Source of the DNA: Candidatus Eisenbergiella merdigallinarum
Lineage (GTDB): Bacteria; Bacillota; Clostridia; Lachnospirales; Lachnospiraceae
Length of the DNA: 45,237 nucleotides
Direction: 5' to 3'
NCBI GenBank assembly: GCA_019119355.1
Contig: DWXE01000012.1
Coordinates: forward strand, 1-45,237
The position numbers and the translations under genes were made by a program. Below, in pieces: positions 26,009 through 35,261 of the stretch. Position 1 is the stretch's first letter; each line of letters starts with the position of its first letter. The notes beneath the pieces are model-generated. The model searched no databases. It had not been told where the DNA came from and saw nothing but the letters and a program-made list of their open reading frames with translations.

Positions 26009-26953
26009 ATGGAATTTTCGCATACATCCGTTTTGCTGGAAGAGACAATCGAAGGGCTGCAGATCAGGCCGGACGGGATCTATGTGGACGGCACGCTGGG
26101 AGGCGGAGGCCATTCCAGCCGGATCGCAGGGCAGCTTTCGGGCGGCCGCCTGATCGGCATCGATCAGGACGGGGACGCCATCGCAGCCGCGGGAGCCCGG
26201 CTCGCCCCCTGGAAGGACAGGGTGACCCTGGTGAGGAACAATTACTGCAACATGCCCGTCGTGCTGGAGCAGCTGGGCGTTGCGGGAGCGGACGGAATCG
26301 TGCTGGATCTGGGCGTTTCTTCCTATCAGCTGGACAACGGGGAGCGTGGATTTTCCTATCAGAACGACGCTCCGCTGGACATGAGGATGGACCGCAGGCA
26401 GACGCTGACGGCCAGGACCATCGTCAACGAATATCCGGAGATGGAGCTGTACCGGATCATCCGGGATTACGGAGAGGATAAATTCGCGAAGAATATCGCA
26501 AAACATATCGTGTCGGAAAGACAGAAGAAGCCGGTGGAGACCACGGGTGAGCTTTCGGAGATCATCAGGGGGGCGATACCGGCAAAGATGCGGGAAAAGG
26601 GAGGACATCCCGCCAAGCGCACGTTTCAGGCGATCCGGATCGCCTGCAACCGGGAGCTGGAGGTGCTGGAAAATTCGCTGGACGGGCTGATCGGCCTGCT
26701 GAATCCGAAGGGGAGGCTGTGCATCATCACCTTTCACTCCCTGGAGGACCGGATCGTGAAGGCGGCGTTTCGGAAGAATGAAAACCCGTGCACCTGTCCG
26801 CCGGAATTTCCGGTATGCGTCTGCGGGAAAAAGAGCAGGGGAACGGTGATCACCAGAAAGCCCATCGTTCCTTCACAGGAGGAACAGAAATCGAATCCAC
26901 GCTCCAAAAGCGCGAAGCTGCGCATCTTTGAAAAAGCCGAAGAGGCGGATTGA
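26009..26953 (+). CDS. rsmH: 16S rRNA m4C1402 methyltransferase RsmH (MraW)
   Basis: SAM-dependent methyltransferase of the ribosomal P-site, 314 residues. Family motifs are [25 protein letters not shown] (SAM loop), [39 protein letters not shown] and [19 protein letters not shown] precedes ATG 26009, 9 bases after mraZ. Order mraZ-rsmH-ftsL is universal in dcw clusters. Confidence 0.97.
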   Translation: MEFSHTSVLLEETIEGLQIRPDGIYVDGTLGGGGHSSRIAGQLSGGRLIGIDQDGDAIAAAGARLAPWKDRVTLVRNNYCNMPVVLEQLGVAGADGIVLDLGVSSYQLDNGERGFSYQNDAPLDMRMDRRQTLTARTIVNEYPEMELYRIIRDYGEDKFAKNIAKHIVSERQKKPVETTGELSEIIRGAIPAKMREKGGHPAKRTFQAIRIACNRELEVLENSLDGLIGLLNPKGRLCIITFHSLEDRIVKAAFRKNENPCTCPPEFPVCVCGKKSRGTVITRKPIVPSQEEQKSNPRSKSAKLRIFEKAEEAD

Positions 26954-26979
26954 ATCGAGAACCTAAAGGGGGAACAGCG

Positions 26980-27462
26980 ATGGCAACAGGCAGAACAACA
27001 GGCAGAAGACAGACTCCGGTATCCGGCCGCAGGAGCGGATACGTGCAGGGCACTGCCGTCAGGAAGGAAGACATCAGAAGACAGCTGGAGGCGCCCAAAA
27101 AGCAGCTGAGCCATACCACCCGGAAAAACAGGGAACGCGCCCGCCATATGAATTTCGCGTACGTTTTATTTCTGACCGCCGCCATGGCGGTGACGGGATT
27201 CGTCCTGATCAGCTACATTCAGATGGAATCCGCCATCACTACCAGCGTCAAGGCCGTAGCGGCCAGGGAGAGCGAGCTCAACACCCTGAAGACGGAAAAC
27301 GACGAGGCGTTAAGCCGCATCGAAACCTCCATCGATCTGGAGGAAATCCGCAGGATCGCCATCACGGAACTGGGGATGACCTATGCGGGAGAAGGGCAGA
27401 TCGTGGAGATCCCCAGCGAAGGCAGCGATTATGTGAGACAGTACGCGGATATCGGGCAGTAG
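26980..27462 (+). CDS. ftsL: FtsL-like cell-division protein
   Basis: Bitopic septal protein, 160 residues. It has a long basic, Arg/Gly-rich cytoplasmic tail, one membrane helix around residues 56-78 (YVLFLTAAMAVTGFVLISY), then an extracytoplasmic coiled coil (ESELNTLKTENDEALSRIETS) and a short C-terminus. FtsL/DivIC sequences diverge strongly, so the call rests on topology and on position between rsmH and pbpB. ATG 26980 follows AAGGGGG at 26966-26972; an upstream in-frame start overlaps rsmH without a good site. Confidence 0.8.
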   Translation: MATGRTTGRRQTPVSGRRSGYVQGTAVRKEDIRRQLEAPKKQLSHTTRKNRERARHMNFAYVLFLTAAMAVTGFVLISYIQMESAITTSVKAVAARESELNTLKTENDEALSRIETSIDLEEIRRIAITELGMTYAGEGQIVEIPSEGSDYVRQYADIGQ

Positions 27463-27475
27463 GCAGGTGCAGAAC

Positions 27476-29875
27476 TTGAATAGAAGAGACGATAACAGAG
27501 GGCAAAACCGGCCCGGGGAAGGCGCGGCAGGGCGCGACATGGGCCGGAACAAATTTACGACGAAGATGCAGAGAAAGCTGGTAGTGCTGTTTTTATTGGT
27601 GCTGCTGGCTTTTGCCGGATTAAGCGCCAGACTCATCCTCATCAACCGGGATAAGGGGGAGAGCTACGAAAAGCAGGTGCTTTCCCAGCAGCAGTATTCC
27701 AGCAAGACGATCCCCTATAAGCGCGGGGAAATTCTGGACAGCAAGGGGACGAAGCTGGCGGTCAGCGAAAAGGTTTACGATCTGGTTCTGGACTGCAAGC
27801 AGATGAACGCGAAAGAGGAGTACGTGGAGCCGACGCTGCAGGCGCTGGAGGACTATTTCGGCGCGGATAAGGCCCAGGTGAGGGCGTACGCGCAGGAAAA
27901 CCCTTCCTCCCAGTATTACGTGATCAAAAAGCAAATGACCTGGGATGAGATCAGCGCGTATCAGGAAATGATGGAGGATCCCGAACGGACGGAGGAATCC
28001 GCCAATATCGCGGGCATCTGGTTCGAGGAGAGCTATCGCAGGGTATATCCCAACAATACGCTGGCCTGCGACGTCATCGGCTTCACCCGGTCGGACGGGG
28101 TGGGCCTGTACGGGCTGGAAGAGTACTATAACGATACGCTCAGCGGCGTCAACGGCCGGCAGTACGGCTATCTGGATACGGACGAAAACCTGCAGCGGAC
28201 CACCCGGGCGGCGGTGGACGGCTACAGCATTTATTCCACCATCGATACCACCATCCAGGGGATCGTGGAAAAATATCTCAAAAAGTACGACGAGGAGAAC
28301 CGGAACGTGGCCCGGGAAGGGAACGGCGCCTTCGACGCGGCCTGCATCGTGATGGAAGTCAACACCGGCAACGTCCTGGCAATGGCCAGCTATCCGTTTT
28401 ACGACCTGAACGATATCCGGAACACGGAACCCCTCATCGGTTCCCGGATGATCGACGTCAGCGGGAACAGCACGGATACGGTCATCACGGCCGAGATCGC
28501 GGAGTCCATGGAGGACGACAACGATCTGCTCATGCAGAATCTGAACGCCCTCTGGAAGAATTACTGCATCAGCAGCACCTTCGAGCCCGGTTCCACCATG
28601 AAGCCCTTCGTGGCGGCCATGGGGCTGGAGGACGGGCGGCTTAAGGGAAACGAGTCGTTCGAGTGCACGGGCATCATGGAGGTGGGCGGTTACAATATCC
28701 GCTGCCATAACTATCTGAGCGGGGCCGAGGGCTGGCTGACCATCGGGGAGTCCATCGAGCGCTCCTGCAACGTGGCGCTGATCCGGATGGCCCAGGTCAT
28801 CGGAACGGAAGAATTCCTGAAATATATGGAGGAATTCAACTTCGGATTAAAGACCAACATCGATCTGGCGGGGGAGGCCAGGACCGCTTCCCTGGTGTTC
28901 AACGAAAATACCATGGGCCCCACGGAGCTGGCGACCTCCAGCTTCGGTCAGGGCTTCAATGTGACGATGATCGAGATGATCACGGGATTCTGCGCCCTGA
29001 TCAACGGGGGATATTATTACGAACCCCATATGGTGAGCAGAATCACCGCTTCCGACGGTTCCGTGGTGGAGAATATTGAGCCGCGGGTATTGAAGCAGGT
29101 GATTTCTTCGGAGACCTCGGCGAAAGTCCGGGAATACTGCGAACAGGTCATCTACGGGGAAAACGGTACCGGTTGGAGAGCCCGGACGCCGGGATACCGC
29201 ATCGGCGGCAAGACCGGGACGGCGGAGACCGTTTCCGCGCAGGGAACCCGCGAAAAGGACGAATACGTGGTATCCTTTCTGGGATACGCTCCGGCGGACG
29301 ATCCGCAGATCGCGGTCTATGTGGTTTTAAACAGGCCGAACTCCCAGAATCAGGACCTGGAAACCGGAAAAGCGGCGCTGATGGCCAGGAATATTTTCTG
29401 CGAGGTTCTGCCCTATCTGAATATTTTCATGACGGAACCCCTGACGGAAGACGATCAGAAGATCCTGGACGATCTGCAGATCGAAATCCGCCAGCAGCTG
29501 GAGAGCGGGGTTGGCGAAGACGGCGGAGAGGAAACCGTATCGGGGAACGGCGCGGCAGGCGAAGGGGGCGAAAATGCAGGAGAGGCGGGAGAAAACCCGC
29601 CTGCGGAAGAATCCGGCCCCGCGGATGAGAGCGGGGAATCGGAGCCCGAAAACGGCGGACAGCCGGAGAACGGGGAACCGGAGGAAAACGACAATCCCTA
29701 CGTCAACGATCAGGGGCAGGTGATCGATCCGGATACCGGTCAGGTCATCACCCCCGAAGACGAAGGATACGAAACGCCCGTATCCACGATCCTGGGAGGG
29801 ACGGGCGTACAGAACGAAGGCGACAGCGGAGGCGAAGCGGAAAGCGGCGGGGAAGCGGCCGACGGGGAAGAATAG
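27476..29875 (+). CDS. pbpB: Class B penicillin-binding protein of the divisome (PBP2B/FtsI-like)
   Basis: Septal transpeptidase cross-linking peptidoglycan, about 799 residues. It has one N-terminal membrane helix (KLVVLFLLVLLAFAGLSA), the dimerisation domain with RGEILDSKGTKLAVS, and the transpeptidase domain with catalytic SxxK at Ser373-Lys376 (GSTMKPF), SCN in ERSCNVALI and KTG in IGGKTGTAET. After the catalytic domain comes an acidic Gly/Glu/Asn-rich tail of about 120 residues with no PASTA repeat visible. TTG 27476 is preferred, with AGGTG at 27465-27469; GTG 27467 has no site. It follows ftsL and precedes spoVD, the usual Firmicutes pair. Confidence 0.9.
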   Translation: MNRRDDNRGQNRPGEGAAGRDMGRNKFTTKMQRKLVVLFLLVLLAFAGLSARLILINRDKGESYEKQVLSQQQYSSKTIPYKRGEILDSKGTKLAVSEKVYDLVLDCKQMNAKEEYVEPTLQALEDYFGADKAQVRAYAQENPSSQYYVIKKQMTWDEISAYQEMMEDPERTEESANIAGIWFEESYRRVYPNNTLACDVIGFTRSDGVGLYGLEEYYNDTLSGVNGRQYGYLDTDENLQRTTRAAVDGYSIYSTIDTTIQGIVEKYLKKYDEENRNVAREGNGAFDAACIVMEVNTGNVLAMASYPFYDLNDIRNTEPLIGSRMIDVSGNSTDTVITAEIAESMEDDNDLLMQNLNALWKNYCISSTFEPGSTMKPFVAAMGLEDGRLKGNESFECTGIMEVGGYNIRCHNYLSGAEGWLTIGESIERSCNVALIRMAQVIGTEEFLKYMEEFNFGLKTNIDLAGEARTASLVFNENTMGPTELATSSFGQGFNVTMIEMITGFCALINGGYYYEPHMVSRITASDGSVVENIEPRVLKQVISSETSAKVREYCEQVIYGENGTGWRARTPGYRIGGKTGTAETVSAQGTREKDEYVVSFLGYAPADDPQIAVYVVLNRPNSQNQDLETGKAALMARNIFCEVLPYLNIFMTEPLTEDDQKILDDLQIEIRQQLESGVGEDGGEETVSGNGAAGEGGENAGEAGENPPAEESGPADESGESEPENGGQPENGEPEENDNPYVNDQGQVIDPDTGQVITPEDEGYETPVSTILGGTGVQNEGDSGGEAESGGEAADGEE

Positions 29876-29880
29876 CATAA

Positions 29881-29931
29881 CCTCATGGGCCGGTTAATAG
29901 ATTGTAATAATAACCGGCCTGTGAGGATTTT
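29881..29931 (+). promoter_or_regulatory. Hairpin covering the spoVD ribosome site
   Basis: GGCCGGTTA at 29888-29896 pairs perfectly with TAACCGGCC at 29911-29919, extended by CCTCA 29881-29885 with TGAGG 29922-29926 across a TG/TG internal loop. ATTTTT follows. The outer 3' arm contains the GAGG that serves the spoVD ATG at 29933. The structure could act as an attenuator, as a block to translation, or both. Confidence 0.65.
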
Positions 29932-29932
29932 T

Positions 29933-31663
29933 ATGGAAAAGAGCAGGACGTTTCACCGAAAAAAGATCGTCGTGGCCTTTTTCCTCTGCCTGGCCCTGTT
30001 TCTGGGGCTGACGGCGAGGGTGGTCTACCTGATGGTATTCCGTTCGGAGCACTATGCGGAAATGGCGGAGGATCTGCACCAGCGGGAGAGGAAGATCAAG
30101 GCCCGCAGGGGGAGGATCCTGGACAGGAACGGGGAAGTGCTGGCGGACAACAGGACGGTCTGCACGATTTCCGTGATCCACAGCCAGATCCGGGAGCCGG
30201 AGAAGGTGATCGAAGTGCTGGCCCGGGAGCTGGAAATGGAAGAAGAAGAGGTCCGCAAGCGGGTGGAAAAGGTTTCCTCCATCGAAAAGATCAGGAGCAA
30301 CGTGGAGAAGGAAACGGGGGACGCCATCCGGGCTTACGGGCTGGCCGGCGTCAAGGTGGACGAGGATTACAAACGCTATTATCCCTGGTCGGAGCTGGCT
30401 TCGAAGGTGCTGGGATTTACGGGGGCGGATAACCAGGGGATCCTGGCGCTGGAATCCTACTACGAATCCTGGCTGGAAGGGGAGCCGGGCATCATCCTGG
30501 AGACGACGGACGCCCGGGGCGTGCAGATCGAAGGCGAGGGGGAAAAGCGGGTTGAGCCGGTGAGCGGCGACGATCTGTGTATCAGCCTGGACCGGAACAT
30601 CCAGCAGTACGCCACGCAGCTGGCGGTGCAGGTGAAAAAGGCGAAGGAAGCGGACAGCGTTTCCATTCTGGTGATGCGGCCGGACAACGGGGAAATCCTG
30701 GCTCTGGCGGACGTTCCGGAATACGATCTGAACGATCCCTTCACCCTTCCGGAGGGGGCGGTTCCTGCCACGGAGGAGGAACGACAGGACCTTTTGAACC
30801 GGATGTGGCGAAACGCCTGTATCAGCGATACCTATGAGCCGGGTTCCGCGTTCAAGATCATCACGGCCTCCGCGGCGCTGGAGGAAGGAGTGGTGACGGA
30901 GGAGGACACGTTCCAGTGCCCGGGTTATATCGTGGTGGACGACCGGAAGATCCGGTGCGCGAAGGTGCAGGGGCACGGGACGGAAACCTTCGTCCAGGGG
31001 ACCATGAATTCCTGCAATCCGGTGTTCGTCACGGTGGGGCTGCGGCTGGGCACAAACCGGTATTACCACTATTTCGAGCAGTTCGGGCTGAAGAAAAAGA
31101 CCGGCATCGACCTGCCGGGGGAAGCGGGCACCATCATGCACAGGGAGGAGGATATGGGGCCCGTGGAGCTGGCCACCGTCTCCTTCGGCCAGTCCTTCCA
31201 GATCACGCCCATTCAGCTGGCCACCACGGTCTCTTCCCTGATCAACGGCGGAAAGCGGATTACCCCGCATTTCGGGCTGAAAACGCTGAATGAGGAAGGA
31301 AAAGTGACCCATACCTTCACCTGGCCCGCAGAAAAGGGCATCGTTTCCGAGGATACCAGCAGCCGCATGAGGGAGATCCTCTTTCAGGTGGTGGAAAACG
31401 GAGGCGGGCAGAACGGAAAGGTGGAAGGCTATCGGGTCGGGGGGAAGACGGCCACCAGCGAAACCCTTCCCCGGGGGACGGGCAGGTATATCTCCTCCTT
31501 TCTGGGATTCGCGCCGGCGCAGGATCCGAAGGTGCTGGCTCTGTGTATCATCCGCAACCCGCAGGGCGTCTATTACGGCGGCCAGGTGGCTGCGCCGGTG
31601 ATCCGACAGCTTTTTGAAAACATCCTTCCGTATTTGGAAGAAAAAGAGTATAATGAAAAATGA
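29933..31663 (+). CDS. spoVD: Class B penicillin-binding protein SpoVD
   Basis: Sporulation-linked transpeptidase for spore cortex, 576 residues. It has an N-terminal membrane helix (VVAFFLCLALFLGLTARVVYL), dimerisation domain (RRGRILDRNGEVLAD) and transpeptidase domain with SxxK at Ser305-Lys308 (GSAFK) and SCN in MNSCNPVF. The third motif reads KTA at 505-507 (GGKTATSET) where most class B enzymes have KTG. No C-terminal PASTA domain is visible, unlike the Bacillus subtilis protein. ATG 29933 uses GAGG at 29923-29926; an in-frame ATG at 29885 would translate the hairpin and lacks a site. A second vegetative PBP cannot be excluded, but the position after pbpB and before mraY favours SpoVD. 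Confidence 0.85.
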   Translation: MEKSRTFHRKKIVVAFFLCLALFLGLTARVVYLMVFRSEHYAEMAEDLHQRERKIKARRGRILDRNGEVLADNRTVCTISVIHSQIREPEKVIEVLARELEMEEEEVRKRVEKVSSIEKIRSNVEKETGDAIRAYGLAGVKVDEDYKRYYPWSELASKVLGFTGADNQGILALESYYESWLEGEPGIILETTDARGVQIEGEGEKRVEPVSGDDLCISLDRNIQQYATQLAVQVKKAKEADSVSILVMRPDNGEILALADVPEYDLNDPFTLPEGAVPATEEERQDLLNRMWRNACISDTYEPGSAFKIITASAALEEGVVTEEDTFQCPGYIVVDDRKIRCAKVQGHGTETFVQGTMNSCNPVFVTVGLRLGTNRYYHYFEQFGLKKKTGIDLPGEAGTIMHREEDMGPVELATVSFGQSFQITPIQLATTVSSLINGGKRITPHFGLKTLNEEGKVTHTFTWPAEKGIVSEDTSSRMREILFQVVENGGGQNGKVEGYRVGGKTATSETLPRGTGRYISSFLGFAPAQDPKVLALCIIRNPQGVYYGGQVAAPVIRQLFENILPYLEEKEYNEK

Positions 31664-31693
31664 CTGTGTTTCGGAAAGGGACGAGACGGGAAA

Positions 31694-32650
31694 ATGATGA
31701 CTTCGATCGTATGGCCGGTTCTGATTTCCTTCGGCGTGAGCGCGCTTTTGGGGCCGGTTGTGATTCCTTTTTTGAGAAAGCTCAAAATCGGGCAGACGAT
31801 TCGGGAGGAAGGGCCCAGCAGCCACCGGAAAAAGAGCGGCACCCCCACCATGGGGGGACTGCTGTTTCTGGCGGGGGTCACGGCGGCCTGCCTGTTTTTC
31901 ATGGAGGATTACCCGAGGATCCTCCCGATCCTGTTTTTGACGCTGGGCTTCGGCCTGGTGGGGTTTCTGGACGATTATATCAAGGTGGTGCTCAGGCGCT
32001 CCATGGGACTCTCCCCGGCGCAGAAAATGCTGGGACAGATTCTGGTGACCGGGGTATTCGTCCTGTATCTGATCCGCGATCCGCAGGCGGATCTGGCCAT
32101 GAAGATCCCGTTTCTGCCGGGCAGGACGCTGGATTTCGGAATCTGGAATCTGCCGATCCTGTTTTTCGTGGTCATCGGGACGGTGAACGGGACCAACTTT
32201 ACGGACGGGCTGGATGGGCTGGCGGGCAGCGTGACGGCCCTGGTGGCGGTGTTTTTTTCCGCCGTGGCCATCGGGACGAAGAGCGGGATCGAGCCCGTGA
32301 CCTGCGCGGTGGCAGGGGGGCTGCTGGGCTTTCTTTTGTTCAACGTACATCCTGCCAGCGTGTTCATGGGGGATACCGGTTCCCTGGCGCTGGGCGGCTT
32401 TGTGGCCGGAGCGGCGTATCTGCTGCAGATGCCGCTCTTCATCCCCATCGTGGGATTCGTTTATCTGGCCGAGGTGCTGTCCGTGATTCTGCAGGTTTTC
32501 TGGTACAAAGTCAGCGGCGGCAGGAGGATTTTCAGGATGGCTCCCCTGCACCATCATTTCGAGCTGTGCGGATGGTCGGAGACCCGGGTGGTGGCCGTGT
32601 TTTCCATCGTGACGGCGCTTCTGTGCCTGGTGGCTCTGGCAGGGTTGTGA
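31694..32650 (+). CDS. mraY: Phospho-MurNAc-pentapeptide transferase MraY
   Basis: Integral membrane enzyme making lipid I, 318 residues with about ten membrane helices. Conserved sites are the N-terminal SHRKKSGTPTMGGL, GFLDDYIKV, NFTDGLDGLAG, FMGDTGSLALGG and the HHH motif in APLHHHFEL. It lies between spoVD and murD, the standard order. The ATG has a weak upstream purine site; the next codon is also ATG, so the exact start is uncertain by one residue. Confidence 0.96.
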   Translation: MMTSIVWPVLISFGVSALLGPVVIPFLRKLKIGQTIREEGPSSHRKKSGTPTMGGLLFLAGVTAACLFFMEDYPRILPILFLTLGFGLVGFLDDYIKVVLRRSMGLSPAQKMLGQILVTGVFVLYLIRDPQADLAMKIPFLPGRTLDFGIWNLPILFFVVIGTVNGTNFTDGLDGLAGSVTALVAVFFSAVAIGTKSGIEPVTCAVAGGLLGFLLFNVHPASVFMGDTGSLALGGFVAGAAYLLQMPLFIPIVGFVYLAEVLSVILQVFWYKVSGGRRIFRMAPLHHHFELCGWSETRVVAVFSIVTALLCLVALAGL

Positions 32651-32666
32651 GAAAAGGGAGGAAAAA

Positions 32667-34028
32667 ATGGAGTTAAAAGGAAAAAAGGTTTTAGTGGCCG
32701 GCTGCGGCAAGAGCGGCCTGGGAGCGGCGCAGCTTCTGATCGAGGCGGGAGCGCAGCCGCTTTTGTTCGATGAAAATCCGGATCTGGACGCTGCGGCGCT
32801 GCGGCGGGATGCGAAAATCCCGGAAGATGTGCCCATTTTTTTGAAGGCTGTTCCCGGCGAATGGCTGGCCCGTCTGGACCTGGCGGTGGTGAGCCCGGGC
32901 ATTCCGGTGGATTCCCCGATGCTGGCGCCGTTTTTTGACGCGGGGATCCCGGTCTGGGGAGAGGTGGAGCTGGCCTATTGCTGCGAAAAGGGCAGCGTCG
33001 CCGCCATCACGGGCACCAACGGGAAAACCACCACCACCGCGCTGACAGGGGAGATCATGAGGCGGCATTTTTCCAGGGTTTTCGTGGTGGGAAACATCGG
33101 GACAGCCTATACGGCAAAGGCCCTGAGCACGGAGGCGGACAGCGTGACCGTCGCCGAGATCAGCAGCTTTCAGCTGGAGACGATCCATTCCTTCCACCCG
33201 AAGGTTTCCGCCATTTTGAACATCACGCCGGACCATCTGAACCGGCACCACACCATGGACCAATACGCGGCTGCGAAGGAGTCCATCGCAAAAAATCAGA
33301 CGGAGGAAGATTTCTGCGTCCTGAATTATGACGATCCCAGGCTGCGGGAATTCGCCGGCCGCTGTCCGGCGCGCGTGATCTGGTTTTCCTCCCGGACCGT
33401 ACCCGGGGAGGGATTTTTCCTGGACGGAAGCCGCATCTGCCGGATCGCCGGAGGGAAGCGGGAGGAACTGCTGGACACGGGGGAGATGCGGCTCCTGGGC
33501 GTACATAATTATGAGAACGCCATGGCCGCCATGGCCATCGCCTCGGCGTTCGGAGTCCCCATGGAGGAGATCGTGGAGGCGGTGAAGGCCTTTCGGGCGG
33601 TGGAACACAGGATCGAATTCGTAGCCGAAAAGAAGGGGGTCGTCTATTACAACGATTCGAAGGGCACCAACCCCGACGCGGCTATCCGGGGGATTTCGGC
33701 CATGCGCTGGCCCACGATCCTCATCGGCGGCGGTTACGACAAGGGCAGCGAATACGACGAATGGATCGAAGCCTTCGGCGGAAAGGTGAAGCTTCTGGTC
33801 CTGATCGGCCAGACCCGGGAGAAGATCGCGGAATGCGCCCGGCGCCACGGCATGAACGACGTGGTTTTGGCCGACAGCTTCCGGGAGGCGCTGGAGATCT
33901 GCACGAAAAACGCGGTTCCCGGAGACGCTGTCCTCCTGTCCCCGGCCTGCGCCAGCTGGGGGATGTTTCCCAATTACGAAGTGAGAGGGCAGATGTTCAA
34001 GGACTATGTGAATCGGTTAGAGGAGTGA
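32667..34028 (+). CDS. murD: UDP-MurNAc-L-Ala:D-Glu ligase MurD
   Basis: Cytoplasmic Mur ligase adding D-glutamate, 453 residues. It has the N-terminal Rossmann-like domain (VLVAGCGKSGLGAAQ), P-loop TGTNGKTTTTAL, NITPDHLNRHH, VEHRIEFVAE and YNDSKGTNPDA, and C-terminal LIGGGYDKGSEY and LLSPACASWGMFPNYEVRG. GGGAGG lies just before ATG 32667. ftsW follows after 4 bases. Confidence 0.96.
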   Translation: MELKGKKVLVAGCGKSGLGAAQLLIEAGAQPLLFDENPDLDAAALRRDAKIPEDVPIFLKAVPGEWLARLDLAVVSPGIPVDSPMLAPFFDAGIPVWGEVELAYCCEKGSVAAITGTNGKTTTTALTGEIMRRHFSRVFVVGNIGTAYTAKALSTEADSVTVAEISSFQLETIHSFHPKVSAILNITPDHLNRHHTMDQYAAAKESIAKNQTEEDFCVLNYDDPRLREFAGRCPARVIWFSSRTVPGEGFFLDGSRICRIAGGKREELLDTGEMRLLGVHNYENAMAAMAIASAFGVPMEEIVEAVKAFRAVEHRIEFVAEKKGVVYYNDSKGTNPDAAIRGISAMRWPTILIGGGYDKGSEYDEWIEAFGGKVKLLVLIGQTREKIAECARRHGMNDVVLADSFREALEICTKNAVPGDAVLLSPACASWGMFPNYEVRGQMFKDYVNRLEE

Positions 34029-34032
34029 TTCG

Positions 34033-35181
34033 GTGGCGGGACGAAGAGGCAGGAATAAAAACGAATATTATTTTGACTACAGCCTTCTGTTCATCATCCT
34101 GTTTCTGGTGGGCTTCGGGCTGGTGATGATCTACTCGGCCAGCGCCTACGGGGCGTCCCAGCAGATGGACGACGAAATGTATTACCTGGTCCACCAGGGG
34201 GCCGCGGCCGGCCTCGGCATCGTGGCGATGCTGGTGGTGTCGAAAATCCCGTACCATTTCTGGGAGCACTTCGCGGTGCTGGGCTATGTGGTGTCCATCA
34301 TCCTGATTCTGCTGGTGCAGACGCCGCTGGGCTACGAGGCCAACGGCGCCAGGAGATGGCTGAAGATCGGGGTTTCCGTGCAGCCGGCGGAGATCGCCAA
34401 GCTCGCCATGATCCTGTTTCTGGCCAGCCTGATCTGCAAGATCGGCAGGAAGGTGCGGTCCGCGAAAGGGTTCTGGATGATCCTGGGCGCGGCCGGGGTC
34501 GTAGCGGTCCTGGTGTGGAAGGTGACGGATAACCTGAGCTCGGCCATCATCATTTTCGGCATCGCCGGCCTGATGCTCTTCGTGGCGAGCCCGGACTACA
34601 AGCGGTTCGTCATCATCGGCCTCATCGGGATCGCGGGAGCGGCCCTGCTGGTCTTTCTGATCGCGAAGGCCGGCAGCACCGAGGGGATGGGCTTTCGAAG
34701 CGCCCGCATCCTGGCTTGGCTGGATCCGGAATCGGACCCCTCCGACAAGGGGTTCCAGACCCTTCAGGCCCTGTACGCCATCGGCTCGGGGGGCATCTTC
34801 GGGAAGGGGCTGGGGCAGAGCATGCAGAAGCTGGGGTATCTGCCGGAGGAACAAAACGACATGATCTTCGCGGTGATCTGCGAGGAACTGGGGTTGTTCG
34901 GCGCCATCGCCGTGATCCTGATTTTCATTTTGCTGATCTGGCGGTTCATGGTCATCGCCAACAACGCCCCGGATCTGTTCGGCGCCCTGCTGGTGGTGGG
35001 GGTGATGGGACATATCGCCATCCAGGTGATCCTGAATATCGCCGTGGTCACCAACACCATCCCCAATACGGGAATTTCCCTGCCCTTCATCAGCTACGGG
35101 GGCACGTCCGTGCTGTTTTTGCTCATCGAAATGGGGCTCGTCATGAGCGTGGCCAGGGGAATCCGGCTGAAGGACGTCTGA
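34033..35181 (+). CDS. ftsW: SEDS-family glycosyltransferase FtsW (or SpoVE)
   Basis: Polytopic membrane peptidoglycan polymerase that pairs with a class B PBP, 382 residues with about ten helices. Family marks are the early VMIYSAS, NGARRWLKIG, QPAEIAKLA, YQ-less FQTLQALYAIGSGGIFGKGLG in split form (FQTLQALYAIGSGG), LPEEQNDMIFAVICEELG and the C-terminal GISLPFISYGGTS. GTG 34033 follows AGGAG at 34021-34025. Since both pbpB and spoVD are in this operon, the protein could serve division, cortex synthesis or both; sequence alone does not separate FtsW from SpoVE. Confidence 0.92.
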   Translation: MAGRRGRNKNEYYFDYSLLFIILFLVGFGLVMIYSASAYGASQQMDDEMYYLVHQGAAAGLGIVAMLVVSKIPYHFWEHFAVLGYVVSIILILLVQTPLGYEANGARRWLKIGVSVQPAEIAKLAMILFLASLICKIGRKVRSAKGFWMILGAAGVVAVLVWKVTDNLSSAIIIFGIAGLMLFVASPDYKRFVIIGLIGIAGAALLVFLIAKAGSTEGMGFRSARILAWLDPESDPSDKGFQTLQALYAIGSGGIFGKGLGQSMQKLGYLPEEQNDMIFAVICEELGLFGAIAVILIFILLIWRFMVIANNAPDLFGALLVVGVMGHIAIQVILNIAVVTNTIPNTGISLPFISYGGTSVLFLLIEMGLVMSVARGIRLKDV

Positions 35182-35261
35182 GCGGCCGAAGAAAAGAGCA
35201 ACAATCCCGCCCTTTCTCATAGAATAGAATAAGTCTTATTTTCGACAGGGAAGGTGGACAG

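Noticed and set aside
29894..32902. A 1002-codon open frame on the minus strand opposite spoVD and mraY
   Set aside because: Composition is rich in His, Arg, Gln and Pro without domains, and it lies fully opposite two well-supported genes; it is a by-product of GC-rich codon use.
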